Below are positions 8,668 through 17,129 of a DNA stretch of 44,758 nucleotides, piece after piece. Source of the stretch: JAZSQZ01 sp045538175 (GTDB lineage Bacteria; Bacillota; Clostridia; Christensenellales; UBA1242). A program made the translations under genes and the position numbers. The first letter of the stretch is position 1. Every line of letters begins with the position of its first letter. The DNA lies in assembly GCA_045538175.1 (NCBI GenBank), contig JAZSQZ010000083.1, positions 1 through 44,758 on the forward strand, in the 5' to 3' direction. The notes beneath the pieces are model-generated. The model worked only from the letters and a program-made list of their open reading frames with translations, was not told the DNA's origin and ran no database searches.

Positions 8668-9693
8668 ATGGATTGGGAAAATATTAAGAACACCATCGTA
8701 AATTGGTTTTCTGCAAATTGGTGGAACATCGTATCAGCAATCTTGATTTTTGTTGTCGGTGTTATCGTCATCAAAGTTCTTTTATCTCTTATTTCAAAAT
8801 TCTTATCTAAGACAAAACTTGAAAAAGCTGCTCAAGGTTTTGTCCGCTCAGTGTTAAAATTTGTCCTATGGCTTATTTTAATTCTTGTAGTATTATCTTC
8901 ACTTGGAGTATCTATCACAGGTTTTGTTGTAGTTATCTCTGCTGCATCTCTTGCAATTTCACTTGCACTCGAAAGCAGCCTATCAAACCTTGTAAACGGG
9001 TTTTTAATTATCACAACACAAATCTTCAAAGAAGGCGATTATGTTATTGTTGGTGGTAAAGAAGGTACAATCAAAACAATTAGAATGCTCTACACAGTTC
9101 TTCAAACAGGTGATGGAAAAATTATCACAATCCCTAACTCATCTGTTATGAACGGCGAAATCGTAAACTTCACAACAACACCTACAAGAAGACTTGATAT
9201 AGATATCGAAGTTGCATACTCAACCGATGTCGAAAAAGTAAAAAAAGTTATTGGCGAAGTTGTTGATTCTTGCGAACATGTTTTGGCTGACCCACAACCA
9301 CTTATCACACTTAAAACTTTAGGTCAAAGCTCAATCACAATCTTAACAAGAGTTTGGGTTGAAAACGGCAACTATTGGACAACAAATTGGTATTTGGTCG
9401 ACCACATCTTTAATGAACTTAAGAGAAACGGTATCGAAATTCCATACAATCAACTTGATGTTTATGTAAAACCAAGTCCTGATAAAGTAGTTTTTAGAAA
9501 AGAACCTCTTCCAGAAAAGAAAGAACACAAAGTTGTTAAGGAAAAAGAAGAAAATCTTCTTCAATCACTTGGAATCAAAACCGACAAACTCTTTAAAAAG
9601 AAAACAAAAAAAGCAAAAAAAGAAGATAAGAAAGCAGCACAAGAAGTAAAAGAAATAAAAGAAGAAACAAACGAAAATAAAGAAAACAAATAA
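8668..9693 (+). CDS. MscS-family mechanosensitive channel with charged C-terminal tail
   Basis: Small-conductance mechanosensitive channel that releases solutes on hypo-osmotic shock; cytoplasmic membrane. The 341-residue product has three membrane segments (about 19-43, 63-83 and 84-115); the third is the Ala/Gly/Ser-rich pore helix (VVISAASLAISLALESSLSN). A beta domain with the MscS signature (FKEGDYVIVGGKEGTI...IPNSSVMNGEIVN) follows, then the alpha/beta vestibule domain. Residues beyond about 275 form a Lys/Glu-rich tail absent from minimal MscS. ATG 8668 has a full AAGGAGG; a start at 8584 would run through the promoter, so I rejected it. Confidence 0.92.
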   Translation: MDWENIKNTIVNWFSANWWNIVSAILIFVVGVIVIKVLLSLISKFLSKTKLEKAAQGFVRSVLKFVLWLILILVVLSSLGVSITGFVVVISAASLAISLALESSLSNLVNGFLIITTQIFKEGDYVIVGGKEGTIKTIRMLYTVLQTGDGKIITIPNSSVMNGEIVNFTTTPTRRLDIDIEVAYSTDVEKVKKVIGEVVDSCEHVLADPQPLITLKTLGQSSITILTRVWVENGNYWTTNWYLVDHIFNELKRNGIEIPYNQLDVYVKPSPDKVVFRKEPLPEKKEHKVVKEKEENLLQSLGIKTDKLFKKKTKKAKKEDKKAAQEVKEIKEETNENKENK

Positions 9694-9698
9694 GTTTT

Positions 9699-9729
9699 AA
9701 AAAAGTCAGTTTAACCACTGGCTTTTTTT
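9699..9729 (+). terminator. Terminator after the MscS-family gene
   Basis: A-rich / CAGT-ACTGG stem with a G-T pair, followed by seven T residues. Confidence 0.75.
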
Positions 9730-9747
9730 ATTTTGAATTATAAAATT

Positions 9748-9777
9748 TAGGGGTGTTTTTATGCCCCTATTTTTTTG
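9748..9777 (+). terminator. Second hairpin with T run
   Basis: TAGGGG (9748-9753) pairs with CCCCTA (9764-9769) across a 10-base loop, followed by T residues. Either a backup terminator or a short leader attenuator of the next gene. Confidence 0.55.
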
Positions 9778-9918
9778 TGTTTTTCTAAACTGCACGCTAA
9801 AAATTATGTTGAAATTTGCCTTTAAATATTTAGTTTCAAATTGCAACAAATATACTAAATTTGTTTTGAATTTAGGTTTTAAAATGATAAACTATACCTA
9901 TTAAAAGGGGGCAATTTT

Positions 9919-10707
9919 ATGAAGAGAATTATTAAGTATTTAGTTCCACTTATAGCAAGTTTTGTGGTCTTATGTCTTGGTGTATTCCTGTATTTTTATT
10001 GTGCCCCACAAAATGGTAAAATAACAAACGAAATCATAAGATATAATCATTCAACACAATATTTATCAACAAACTTTCCTTTCACATTTAAAACAACTTG
10101 TAAGATTACTCTCAATTTGTTTAGTGATGAAGATATTGATGATAATTTAACCGTTGTTGTGACATATAAAACTTCAAAAGGTACAACTGAAGTTGGTGAT
10201 TTTACTGTAATGGGACTAAAGAAAGGCACCAATCTTGTTAAAGACAAAATTTATGGCTCTTTTGAAGGCACAGACAGAAAACAATCAGTCCAAGAAATTG
10301 TACAACTTGAAGGATATTTTGATTCAAACCCAGAAGAACGTTTCATAATCAGTGCAAAACAAAACTCAACCTTTGGAAGAAGTGCAAGTTACCTTATTTT
10401 TGCAGGTGCTGGCATAAGTCTTGCTGTTTTTGGTGTTTTGATTGCATACGAACTTGTTTCTCCTGTCAAAAACCCTGAAAGACGAGTAAAATATGTCGAA
10501 GTAACAACTGTTGACGAAAACGAAGAAGAAAGAAAAAAAGCAGAAATGGAAATCGAGAAGTTAAAACTCGAAAACGAGAAACTTAAACTTCAAAAAGAAA
10601 TATTAGAAAAAAACAACAAAAAAGTTAAGTGCGAACACTGTGGTATGGAAACTTCAAGCAAAAACGAAGTCTGCCCTGGTTGTAAAGCACCCCTTAAAAC
10701 AAAATAA
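9919..10707 (+). CDS. Two-pass membrane protein with coiled coil and C-terminal zinc ribbon
   Basis: Not a family I can name. The 262-residue product has a membrane segment at about 6-28, an outside domain (about 30-155) predicted to be beta-rich, a second membrane segment at about 157-179, then a cytoplasmic part with a Lys/Glu coiled coil (about 200-234) ending in a four-cysteine zinc ribbon (C238, C241, C252, C255: CEHCG...CPGC). Start ATG 9919 has GGGGG upstream. It stands alone between terminators. The layout suggests a sensor or scaffold linking an extracellular domain to a cytoplasmic partner; that is inference. Confidence 0.75.
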   Translation: MKRIIKYLVPLIASFVVLCLGVFLYFYCAPQNGKITNEIIRYNHSTQYLSTNFPFTFKTTCKITLNLFSDEDIDDNLTVVVTYKTSKGTTEVGDFTVMGLKKGTNLVKDKIYGSFEGTDRKQSVQEIVQLEGYFDSNPEERFIISAKQNSTFGRSASYLIFAGAGISLAVFGVLIAYELVSPVKNPERRVKYVEVTTVDENEEERKKAEMEIEKLKLENEKLKLQKEILEKNNKKVKCEHCGMETSSKNEVCPGCKAPLKTK

Positions 10708-10792
10708 AGTATTGTAATTTGCTAAATTTTATATTAAAATAATATTGTTCTTTGAAAAATGGAACATAAGTTTTTCATTTTTCATAATTTCC

Positions 10793-10818
10793 AACTACAT
10801 TTGTAGTTTTTGTGTTTT
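10793..10818 (+). terminator. Terminator after the zinc-ribbon gene
   Basis: AACTAC / GTAGTT stem, 4-base loop, then a T-rich tract (10807-10818). Confidence 0.6.
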
Positions 10819-10881
10819 TAACACACCCTAAATGCATCGACATATGATGTATTATACTAATTTACAAAAGGGGGAAAGATT

Positions 10882-12234
10882 ATGCAACAAGAAGAAATAC
10901 TCGAACTTATTGACCAAAAAGACTTTCATAAGCTTAAACACATCTTAAGCGATATGCTTATTCCCGACGTTGCAGAAATTCTACAAGAAGTTGAAGAACC
11001 AGCAAATGTTATAAGGATTTTCCGTTTACTTCCAAAAGACATGGGTGCTGAAGTTTTCACATATATTGACGAAGATTTACAAGAAATTATTGTTAACTAC
11101 CTAACTGACAAAGAGCTTGCTTTCATTATGGAAGAATTATACACTGACGATGCTGTTGACTTCCTAGAAGAAATGCCAGCAAATGTTATTGAAAGAGCTT
11201 TGAAAGTTTCCACACCGGAAACAAGAAAAGTTGTTAACAAGTTCTTAAGTTACGAAGAAGATACTGCCGGTGCTCTTATGACATCTGAGTTTTTAGATGT
11301 CAACATCGATATGACCGTCGAAGAAGCACTAAAGAGAGTAAAAAAAATTGCACAAAATGTTCAAACAATGAACTGCTTGTTTGTTGTCGATGGCAAGAAG
11401 ACACTTAAAGGTGTTGTTTCCATAAAAGATTTTATTCTTGCTGACCCAACACTTCCTATCGTTGAAATTATGGACGACACTATCGTTTCTGCACACGTCA
11501 ACGAAGACCAAGAACAAATCGGTTTGCTTTTCCAAAAGTACGACATTCAAGTTTTGCCTGTCGTCGACAAAGAAAATCGTCTTGTTGGTATGGTAACAAG
11601 TGACGACGTTATGGAAGTTATCGAAGAAGAAGCAACAAAAGATATTCAACAAATGGCTGGTATGGTTTCAACTGACAAACCTTATCTTAAAACATCAGTC
11701 ATGCAAACAATGCTAACAAGACTACCTTGGCTTGTTATCCTTATGGTTTCGGCAACCTTTACAGGTATCATCATAAACGCATACGAAACAACCCTTAGCA
11801 GTTTGCTTTTTGCTTGTGTACCTATGCTTATGGGTACCGGTGGTAACGCTGGAAGCCAAGCATCTATCACAATCACTCGTGGAATCGCCCTTAACGAAAT
11901 TGAGTTTAAAGATTTCTTTAAGGTCGTTTGGAAAGAAATTCAAGTATCTGTCCTTACAGGTTTACTTCTAGCAGTTGTTTGCTTTGGCAAACTTCAACTT
12001 ATAGATAGGCTTATCTTTGGATACGATTACACTGTACTTGTTTCCCTTGCTGTTTCTCTTGCTTTGTTTGGGACAGTTTTCATTGCAAAATTCGTTGGAG
12101 CAATCCTTCCACTTCTTGCAAAGAAAGTTCACCTAGACCCAGCAGTCGTGGCAAGTCCTTTTATTACAACAATCGTTGATGTACTTTCTCTTATCGTTTA
12201 TTGCAGTATTTCAATCGCAATTTTAGGGGCATAA
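10882..12234 (+). CDS. mgtE: Magnesium transporter MgtE
   Basis: Mg2+ channel of the cytoplasmic membrane, gated by cytosolic Mg2+. The N-terminal superhelical MgtE_N domain (about 1-130, many acidic residues), a pair of CBS domains (about 135-255) and a C-terminal membrane domain with five helices (about 275-450) appear in the usual order. The diagnostic motif PMLMGTGGNAGSQASITITR lies near residues 314-333, and an Asp/Pro pair near the end (LDPAVVASPF) is also typical. Length 450 is standard. ATG 10882 has GGGGG upstream. I looked for an M-box (ykoK) Mg2+ riboswitch: the leader is too short and shows no such structure, so regulation is probably by the protein's own gating. Confidence 0.95.
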   Translation: MQQEEILELIDQKDFHKLKHILSDMLIPDVAEILQEVEEPANVIRIFRLLPKDMGAEVFTYIDEDLQEIIVNYLTDKELAFIMEELYTDDAVDFLEEMPANVIERALKVSTPETRKVVNKFLSYEEDTAGALMTSEFLDVNIDMTVEEALKRVKKIAQNVQTMNCLFVVDGKKTLKGVVSIKDFILADPTLPIVEIMDDTIVSAHVNEDQEQIGLLFQKYDIQVLPVVDKENRLVGMVTSDDVMEVIEEEATKDIQQMAGMVSTDKPYLKTSVMQTMLTRLPWLVILMVSATFTGIIINAYETTLSSLLFACVPMLMGTGGNAGSQASITITRGIALNEIEFKDFFKVVWKEIQVSVLTGLLLAVVCFGKLQLIDRLIFGYDYTVLVSLAVSLALFGTVFIAKFVGAILPLLAKKVHLDPAVVASPFITTIVDVLSLIVYCSISIAILGA

Positions 12235-12274
12235 GTATATTAAAATTTAACAAATTGATAATCGCCTTTATTTT

Positions 12275-12343
12275 AAAGAGATTCATCACCGACCAATAAT
12301 ATCAAAAAACGAGTAGTCCGATTATTCGGTCTCTCTTTTTTTA
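12275..12343 (+). terminator. Compound terminator of mgtE, also a copy of the dispersed motif
   Basis: AAAGAGA (12275-12281) pairs with TCTCTTT (12332-12338); inside it GACCAATAAT (12291-12300) pairs with ATTATT-C-GGTC (12321-12331). A T run follows. The left arm is a copy of the CCTTTATTTT...CGACCA motif seen in other gaps. Confidence 0.65.
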
Positions 12344-12415
12344 TTGTGTTTTTTTGCTTGAATTAAATTTTGTTTTATTAAAAACTAAAAAATTAAATCG
12401 TTTTTTTATGTTTTT

Positions 12416-12424
12416 TTATCCACA
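12416..12424 (+). promoter_or_regulatory. Isolated DnaA box
   Basis: Perfect TTATCCACA in the mgtE-PAP2 gap. A single box has little weight alone; recorded because boxes recur near the origin block. Confidence 0.35.
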
Positions 12425-12488
12425 ATTTAACAATTATATGTGTAAAATTATTAAGCAAAATAACTATGATAAATGTTGTAATTTTATT

Positions 12489-12516
12489 TTGTTAATACCC
12501 TAAAAATTGATATACT
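12489..12516 (+). promoter_or_regulatory. Putative promoter of the PAP2 gene
   Basis: TTGTTA (12489-12494), 16-base spacer, extended -10 TGA-TATACT (-10 at 12511-12516); start codon 29 bases further. Confidence 0.5.
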
Positions 12517-12545
12517 TTAAGTGAATTTATATATAGGAGTTTGTT

Positions 12546-13520
12546 ATGCAACATAAAACAAAACAAATAATAATTATGTCTTGCCTGTCTTTTGTGTTTT
12601 TAGCACTGCTTATTGTGGGCACATTTTTTGATTTAGAAATAAGTCGTGCACTTGCAATAAAAACAGACGGATACTTCACAACCGATGCTTTTACAATGTT
12701 TTTTGAGTCCTTCGGCGAAAACATTTTATACCTACTTTGTGGCTGTGCTTTTGCAATAATTGTTTGGTACTTAAGAAAAGTAGAAAACAAAAAACTTAAA
12801 GTATGTTTACAAGTTTTGTTTTCAGCACTAGGTTTTGCAATTTGGTTTTTCTGTGCACACAGGACATTAGGATATATCGGTGAGCACTTGGGCGAAATCG
12901 GCGAAGCACATATGTCAAAATTTTATGTAACACTTATCGAAATTTTTACAGCAATCGTCTTAAACACTCTTACAATTTTTTGCTTTAGGGGTTTTAGCGA
13001 AGACACAATAAACAAACTTTTCAAATGGGCTTTGGTAGTAATTATTGCAGCAGCAGTTTCAAACGGAATTGTACAAGGTCTTAAAATCTTCTGGGGCAGA
13101 TACAGATATAGGGCAATGAATTTAGAAGGAAGTTTTGAAAACTTTACACCTTGGTATATTATTTGTGGAAAAAGAGATATTACAACAACACAAGAATTAC
13201 TTGGAATCGCAACTGACGCATATAAGTCTTTTCCATCAGGTCACACTTGTGCAGCAAGCTCTATTTTCCTTATAGCACTTCTACCAAGTTTGTTTGATAG
13301 ATTAAACAACAAATGCACAAAAATCGTTTTATGGACCATTCCTTCAGTTTATACAGCAGTTGTTGCACTTTCTCGCATAATGTGTGGCGCACACTTCTTT
13401 ACAGATGTTTTGATATCATTTATTATAACATTTGTTGTAATTATGCTTGCAAAATGGCTTGTTATAAATAATGGCTATAAAAAGTTTAAAAAGAAACAAC
13501 AAGTACAAGAAAACAACTAA
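12546..13520 (+). CDS. PAP2-family membrane phosphatase
   Basis: Integral membrane phosphatase of the PAP2 superfamily, which removes phosphate from lipid phosphates such as phosphatidate or undecaprenyl diphosphate. The three signature motifs are present: KxxxxxxR (KIFWGRYR, near residue 180), PSGH (in SFPSGHTCAAS, about 229-239) and SRxxxxxHxxxD (SRIMCGAHFFTD, about 278-289), giving the catalytic His pair and Asp. About six hydrophobic segments are visible. The Pro of the usual KX6RP is replaced by Tyr. Length 324 is long for a simple YeiU/PgpB-like enzyme because of extra N-terminal helices. Start ATG 12546 with AGGAG. Substrate not determinable. Confidence 0.85.
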   Translation: MQHKTKQIIIMSCLSFVFLALLIVGTFFDLEISRALAIKTDGYFTTDAFTMFFESFGENILYLLCGCAFAIIVWYLRKVENKKLKVCLQVLFSALGFAIWFFCAHRTLGYIGEHLGEIGEAHMSKFYVTLIEIFTAIVLNTLTIFCFRGFSEDTINKLFKWALVVIIAAAVSNGIVQGLKIFWGRYRYRAMNLEGSFENFTPWYIICGKRDITTTQELLGIATDAYKSFPSGHTCAASSIFLIALLPSLFDRLNNKCTKIVLWTIPSVYTAVVALSRIMCGAHFFTDVLISFIITFVVIMLAKWLVINNGYKKFKKKQQVQENN

Positions 13521-13534
13521 AATATATTAAAAAT

Positions 13535-13567
13535 AAAAAAGAGTGACTGTTGCCACTCTTTTTTTGT
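13535..13567. terminator. Bidirectional terminator between PAP2 gene and small Cys-rich peptide gene
   Basis: AAAAAAGAGTG / CACTCTTTTTTT stem, A run on one side and T run on the other; the genes converge here. Confidence 0.85.
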
Positions 13568-13578
13568 CGGGAAAAACA

Positions 13579-13683
13579 TTATTCATCTTCCATTGAAGCA
13601 TTGCTTCTTTTTTTGCAACCACAGTTGCATTTTTTATTGCTTTTAGCAGTTTTTCCACAACCGTTGTTCTTTTTTAAAGACAT
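13579..13683 (-). CDS. 34-residue Cys-rich basic peptide
   Basis: A small open frame of 34 codons on the minus strand. The product begins MSLKKNNGCGKTAK, contains C9, C19, C21 and C23 (NKKCNCGCKKRS) and ends in an acidic tail (MEDE). Support for it being a gene: a strong ribosome binding site (GGGAGGAAA, 13691-13699) 7 bases from the ATG, a clean TAA, and a terminator 12 bases beyond the stop. The CxCxC cluster suggests a metal-binding peptide, but I know no family for it. It could also be a precursor peptide; no modification genes are adjacent (the next genes are a NUDIX hydrolase and a P-type ATPase). Confidence 0.7.
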   Translation of the reverse strand: MSLKKNNGCGKTAKSNKKCNCGCKKRSNASMEDE

Positions 13684-13793
13684 AGTATAATTTCCTCCCG
13701 ATATTACTTTGTGCATCTTTTGATTTTTTATACAAAAAATTTTAGAACGCTTGGTTTTTTATAAGATTTTAAAAACACCTAGTTTATTTTAAA

Positions 13794-13827
13794 CCCCTTT
13801 ATTTTTCTAATACTTATTTTATGACCA
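13794..13827 (+). repeat. Dispersed intergenic motif copy
   Basis: CCCCTTTATTTTTCTAA (13794-13810) followed by GACCA (13823-13827) and then CATAGTTTT. Same layout as copies in the 30-33 kb block and, inverted, at the right edge of the window. Confidence 0.55.
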
Positions 13828-13852
13828 CATAGTTTTACTCAAATAAAAAGCA

Positions 13853-13882
13853 AAAACACACAGGGGGTTTCCTGTGTGTTTT
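13853..13882 (-). terminator. Terminator of the P-ATPase/NUDIX operon
   Basis: AAAACACACAGG / CCTGTGTGTTTT stem immediately after the NUDIX stop codon; read on the minus strand it ends in a T run. Confidence 0.85.
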
Positions 13883-13885
13883 TTG

Positions 13886-14368
13886 TTATTCTTTTGTTAT
13901 ATAATGCTTAATATAGTCAGCGTCTTCTTTTAAGATTTCCTTTAAGATTCCTGGGCGAATTGTTTGGTTTTCAAGGTCTAGTTTGTCAAACCACCTAAAC
14001 TCGTGATCAACAGGGCCGTCTTTGTCCATTTCGGTACGGTTGAAATCTTTTTGCTCGAAGTTGTCTGTTTTAGGGTTTGCAAGGTAATAATAACACATTT
14101 CGTGGAACTTACCGTTTTTGTTGTAGAAGTTTTCGTGGATTGCAAGAAGTTTTTTAACTTCTACTTCAAATCCTAATTCTTCTTCTAACTCTCTTTTTGC
14201 TGCAGACTTTGAGTCTTCGCCAAGTTCGATGTGTCCCCCTGGCAAGCAGTAAAAGGTGTTATAACCCATTCTTACAAACAAATATTTACCATTGTTTTCT
14301 AAGATTCCGGCAACCCTATATTTAAAATTGCCATGTTCGTTCTTTATTTTAACATCTATATTATTCAT
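13886..14368 (-). CDS. NUDIX hydrolase
   Basis: Hydrolyses a nucleoside diphosphate linked to another moiety; exact substrate unknown. The 160-residue protein has a complete Nudix box: GGHIELGED...AAKRELEEELGFEV (about residues 44-69), matching GX5EX7REUXEEXGU with the catalytic REXXEE glutamates. The start ATG overlaps the stop of the preceding P-type ATPase gene (ATGAATAA arrangement, 8 shared bases), so translation is probably coupled. The pairing with a Ca2+ pump is unusual; a shared physiological role is only inferred from the operon. Confidence 0.9.
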   Translation of the reverse strand: MNNIDVKIKNEHGNFKYRVAGILENNGKYLFVRMGYNTFYCLPGGHIELGEDSKSAAKRELEEELGFEVEVKKLLAIHENFYNKNGKFHEMCYYYLANPKTDNFEQKDFNRTEMDKDGPVDHEFRWFDKLDLENQTIRPGILKEILKEDADYIKHYITKE

Positions 14369-17012
14369 CTGCTTCTACTTTCTTCTTTTTATCTTTAATT
14401 GCTTGGATAGCTTTGCCAACTTCTACAATAGGGATAATTGCAAGTGACAATGCAACTGCGATAACCCATTGTGTAAGAGTGAGTGATGCTAAGTGGAAAA
14501 CACCAGCAAGTACAGGTACAAGTGAAATTGTAAGTAACATACCAAGACCAACAATCATTGCTAAGATCATAGCTTTGTTCTTAAATGGATTTGATGTAAA
14601 GATTGAATGGTTTGTTCTAACATTGTACATATGAATCAATTGAATAAAGTTAAGTGTTAAGAAACCCATTGTTGAAGCAACAAGGTCATCATGGTAAACG
14701 AGTTTACCGATAAGGAATGCTGCGATAACTAATAATGCTTGGAAACCACCTTGATAAATAATGTTTACGCCAACCCTACCACCGACGATACTTTCACTAG
14801 TCTTTCTAGGTGGGTGTGCCATAACGTCTTTTTCTGCTCTTTCAACACCGAGTGCGATAGCAGGAAGAGAGTCAGTAACAAGGTTGATAAACAAGATTTG
14901 TACAGCAACGAGGAATGGGGTTTCTGGGAATGCAAGAGTTAAAGCAAAGATTGCAAGAACTTCTGCGATATTACAACTAATTAAGAATTGAATTGTTTTT
15001 TGAATATTGTTGAAAATTTTTCTACCTTCTTCAACAGCAACAACGATTGTTGCGAAGTTGTCGTCGGTTAAAATCATATCTGAAACTTCTTTTGTAACTT
15101 CGGTACCAACTTTACCCATACCGATACCAATGTTTGCAGATTTGATTGAAGGAGCATCGTTAACACCGTCACCTGTCATAGCAACAACTTTGCCATTTGC
15201 ACGGAGTGCTTTAACGATTCTAACTTTATGTTCTGGACTAACACGAGTAAATACTCTAAACTTATTGATTTCTGTAACAAGTTCTTTGTCGCTAAATTTG
15301 TCTAAGTGAGCGCCATCAACAACTTGTTTCATATCCTTAACCATACCAAGTTCTTTTGCAATAGCATAAGCAGTATCTTTGTGGTCGCCTGTAATCATAA
15401 CAGCTCTCATACCAGCTTTCTTACACTTTTCAAGTGCTGCAAAAACTTCTTGTCTAGGTGGGTCAATCATACCAACAAGACCAACAAAAGTAAGGTCTGT
15501 TTCTTCTAATTTTTTAGCGTTTGCTTTTTCTGTTTTAACAGCAAAACCAAGAACACGTAAAGCTTTTGAACAAAGATTTGTGTTTGCTTCTTTGATTTTG
15601 TCGATATCTTTTTGGGTTAGCTTCTTAACTTTTCCGTTAACCATAATGTTTGAACAACACTTAATAAGTTCGTCAACAGCACCTTTTGTGTATTGAACTT
15701 TACCGTTTAAGGTTGACATAAGTTTTCTAACAGAATCAAATGGAATTTCGTTTGCTCTTTCTTCGCTTGCTTCAAGAGATTTTTTAACAAAGCCAAGTTT
15801 GTCAGCATAAGCAACAAGTGCAGTTTCTGTTGGGTCACCAATGAAATCTTCATTTTGTTTCTTTGCGTCGTTACAAAGAGTCATACATTTGATTAAGTTG
15901 ATTGTTGTTTCGTCTTTAACATCTGCTTTGTCGCAAGGTAAAACTTGCTCGTTAACATAAACTTCTCTAACTGTCATTTTGTTTTGAGTGATTGTACCTG
16001 TTTTATCTGAGCAGATAACTTCGCAACAACCCAAAGTTTCAACAGCGTGAAGACGTCTTATGATAACATTTTTCTTTGACAATCTTGTAACACCAAGTGA
16101 CAAAATAATTGTAACAACGGCTGGTAAACTTTCAGGGATTGCCGCAACGGCAATAGCAACAGCAGTCATAAATGATTCGACCGGTGATTGATTTGTAAAG
16201 ACAACGTCAACAACGAAAATAATAACAGCAATAGCAAGAACGATAATTGTAAGAATTTCGCCAAGTTTGTTTAAGCTTTTTTGAAGTGGAGTTGCCTCGC
16301 CATCTTCTGCTTGAGAAAGCATTGAAGCAATCTTGCCCATTTCAGCGTTAACACCTGTAGAAACTACAACACCAGCGCCCCTACCGTAAACAACAGTACT
16401 TGAAGAGAAGCACATATTTTTTCTATCCCCCAATGGAGTTTTTGTAGGAAGAACAACTCCTGCTTCTTTTTCGCTTGCAACGCTTTCACCTGTAAGTGAA
16501 GCTTCGTCACATTTTAAACTTGCGCACTCGAAAAGCAACAAGTCTGCTGGAACAACGTCACCAGCTTCAAGTTTTACGATATCGCCTGGTACAAGTTCTG
16601 CAGTAGGTACTTGCATTTCTTCACCATTACGAATAACCTTTGAATAAGGTTGGGACATCTTCTTCAAAGATTCCATGGCATTTTCTGCCTTCATTTCCTG
16701 TACCATACCAAGTGTTGCATTAAGCAAGACAATTGCGAAAATGATACAAGCATCAATAAGCTCGCTAGAACCATCTGGTTCAGTAAAAGAGAAAACAAGT
16801 GAAATAACAGCAGCAACAAGAAGGATAATAACCATAATGTCTTTAAATTGACTTAAGAATCTTACAATCCAGCTTTTCTTTTTGCCTTCTGGAAGTTTGT
16901 TTTCGCCATACTTAACAAGTCTGTCAGCGGCTTCTTGTGTGGATAAGCCTTTCTCGGAAGTTTTGAGTTCTGAAAAAACTTCTTTCACACTCTTGTCATA
17001 ATAATTACTCAT
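14361..17012 (-). CDS. Cation-transporting P-type ATPase, P2A (Ca2+) type
   Basis: ATP-driven cation export across the cytoplasmic membrane. The 883-residue protein has the N-terminal cation ATPase domain, an actuator with SLTGES (about residue 172), the phosphorylation site CSDKTGTITQ (near 335), the KGA nucleotide-binding motif (YTKGAVDEL), and the hinge MTGDGVNDAP (near 605). Ten membrane helices are expected. Ca2+ ligands of the SERCA type are present: the helix-4 motif PESLPAVVT, with Ser replacing Gly of PEGLP but the key Glu kept, and helix-6 NLVTDSLPA. This supports Ca2+ over Na+/K+ or heavy metals. Start ATG 17012 is preceded by GGAAAGGAAAG. Coupled downstream to the NUDIX gene. Confidence 0.92.
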   Translation of the reverse strand: MSNYYDKSVKEVFSELKTSEKGLSTQEAADRLVKYGENKLPEGKKKSWIVRFLSQFKDIMVIILLVAAVISLVFSFTEPDGSSELIDACIIFAIVLLNATLGMVQEMKAENAMESLKKMSQPYSKVIRNGEEMQVPTAELVPGDIVKLEAGDVVPADLLLFECASLKCDEASLTGESVASEKEAGVVLPTKTPLGDRKNMCFSSSTVVYGRGAGVVVSTGVNAEMGKIASMLSQAEDGEATPLQKSLNKLGEILTIIVLAIAVIIFVVDVVFTNQSPVESFMTAVAIAVAAIPESLPAVVTIILSLGVTRLSKKNVIIRRLHAVETLGCCEVICSDKTGTITQNKMTVREVYVNEQVLPCDKADVKDETTINLIKCMTLCNDAKKQNEDFIGDPTETALVAYADKLGFVKKSLEASEERANEIPFDSVRKLMSTLNGKVQYTKGAVDELIKCCSNIMVNGKVKKLTQKDIDKIKEANTNLCSKALRVLGFAVKTEKANAKKLEETDLTFVGLVGMIDPPRQEVFAALEKCKKAGMRAVMITGDHKDTAYAIAKELGMVKDMKQVVDGAHLDKFSDKELVTEINKFRVFTRVSPEHKVRIVKALRANGKVVAMTGDGVNDAPSIKSANIGIGMGKVGTEVTKEVSDMILTDDNFATIVVAVEEGRKIFNNIQKTIQFLISCNIAEVLAIFALTLAFPETPFLVAVQILFINLVTDSLPAIALGVERAEKDVMAHPPRKTSESIVGGRVGVNIIYQGGFQALLVIAAFLIGKLVYHDDLVASTMGFLTLNFIQLIHMYNVRTNHSIFTSNPFKNKAMILAMIVGLGMLLTISLVPVLAGVFHLASLTLTQWVIAVALSLAIIPIVEVGKAIQAIKDKKKKVEADE

Positions 17013-17049
17013 CTTTCCTTTCCTTTTAAAATATTTCTTTTGTTTTGTG

Positions 17050-17091
17050 ATTGTAAGTTAATCAAAAGATAAACCTTAACTTACAATTATA
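17050..17091 (-). promoter_or_regulatory. -10 element and 12-bp inverted repeat at the Ca2+-ATPase promoter
   Basis: On the minus strand a perfect TATAAT lies at 17086-17091. A perfect 12-bp inverted repeat, ATTGTAAGTTAA (17050-17061) and TTAACTTACAAT (17076-17087), overlaps the -10 and the expected transcription start near 17079. It may be a repressor operator or a stem-loop at the mRNA 5' end. No good -35 is seen, which fits a regulated promoter. Confidence 0.5.
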
Positions 17092-17129
17092 ATAACTTGA
17101 TTTCCACCCCAAACCAAACTTATTAACAA

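Noticed and set aside
10708..10881. M-box Mg2+ riboswitch upstream of mgtE
   Set aside because: The 174-base gap contains a terminator of the previous gene and no M-box-like conserved segments.
14413..15696. Several plus-strand open frames opposite the P-type ATPase gene
   Set aside because: Antisense shadows of a well-supported gene; no ribosome binding sites or family motifs.
16938..16946. TGTGGATAA DnaA box inside the P-type ATPase gene
   Set aside because: Single box within coding sequence; expected by chance in AT-rich DNA.
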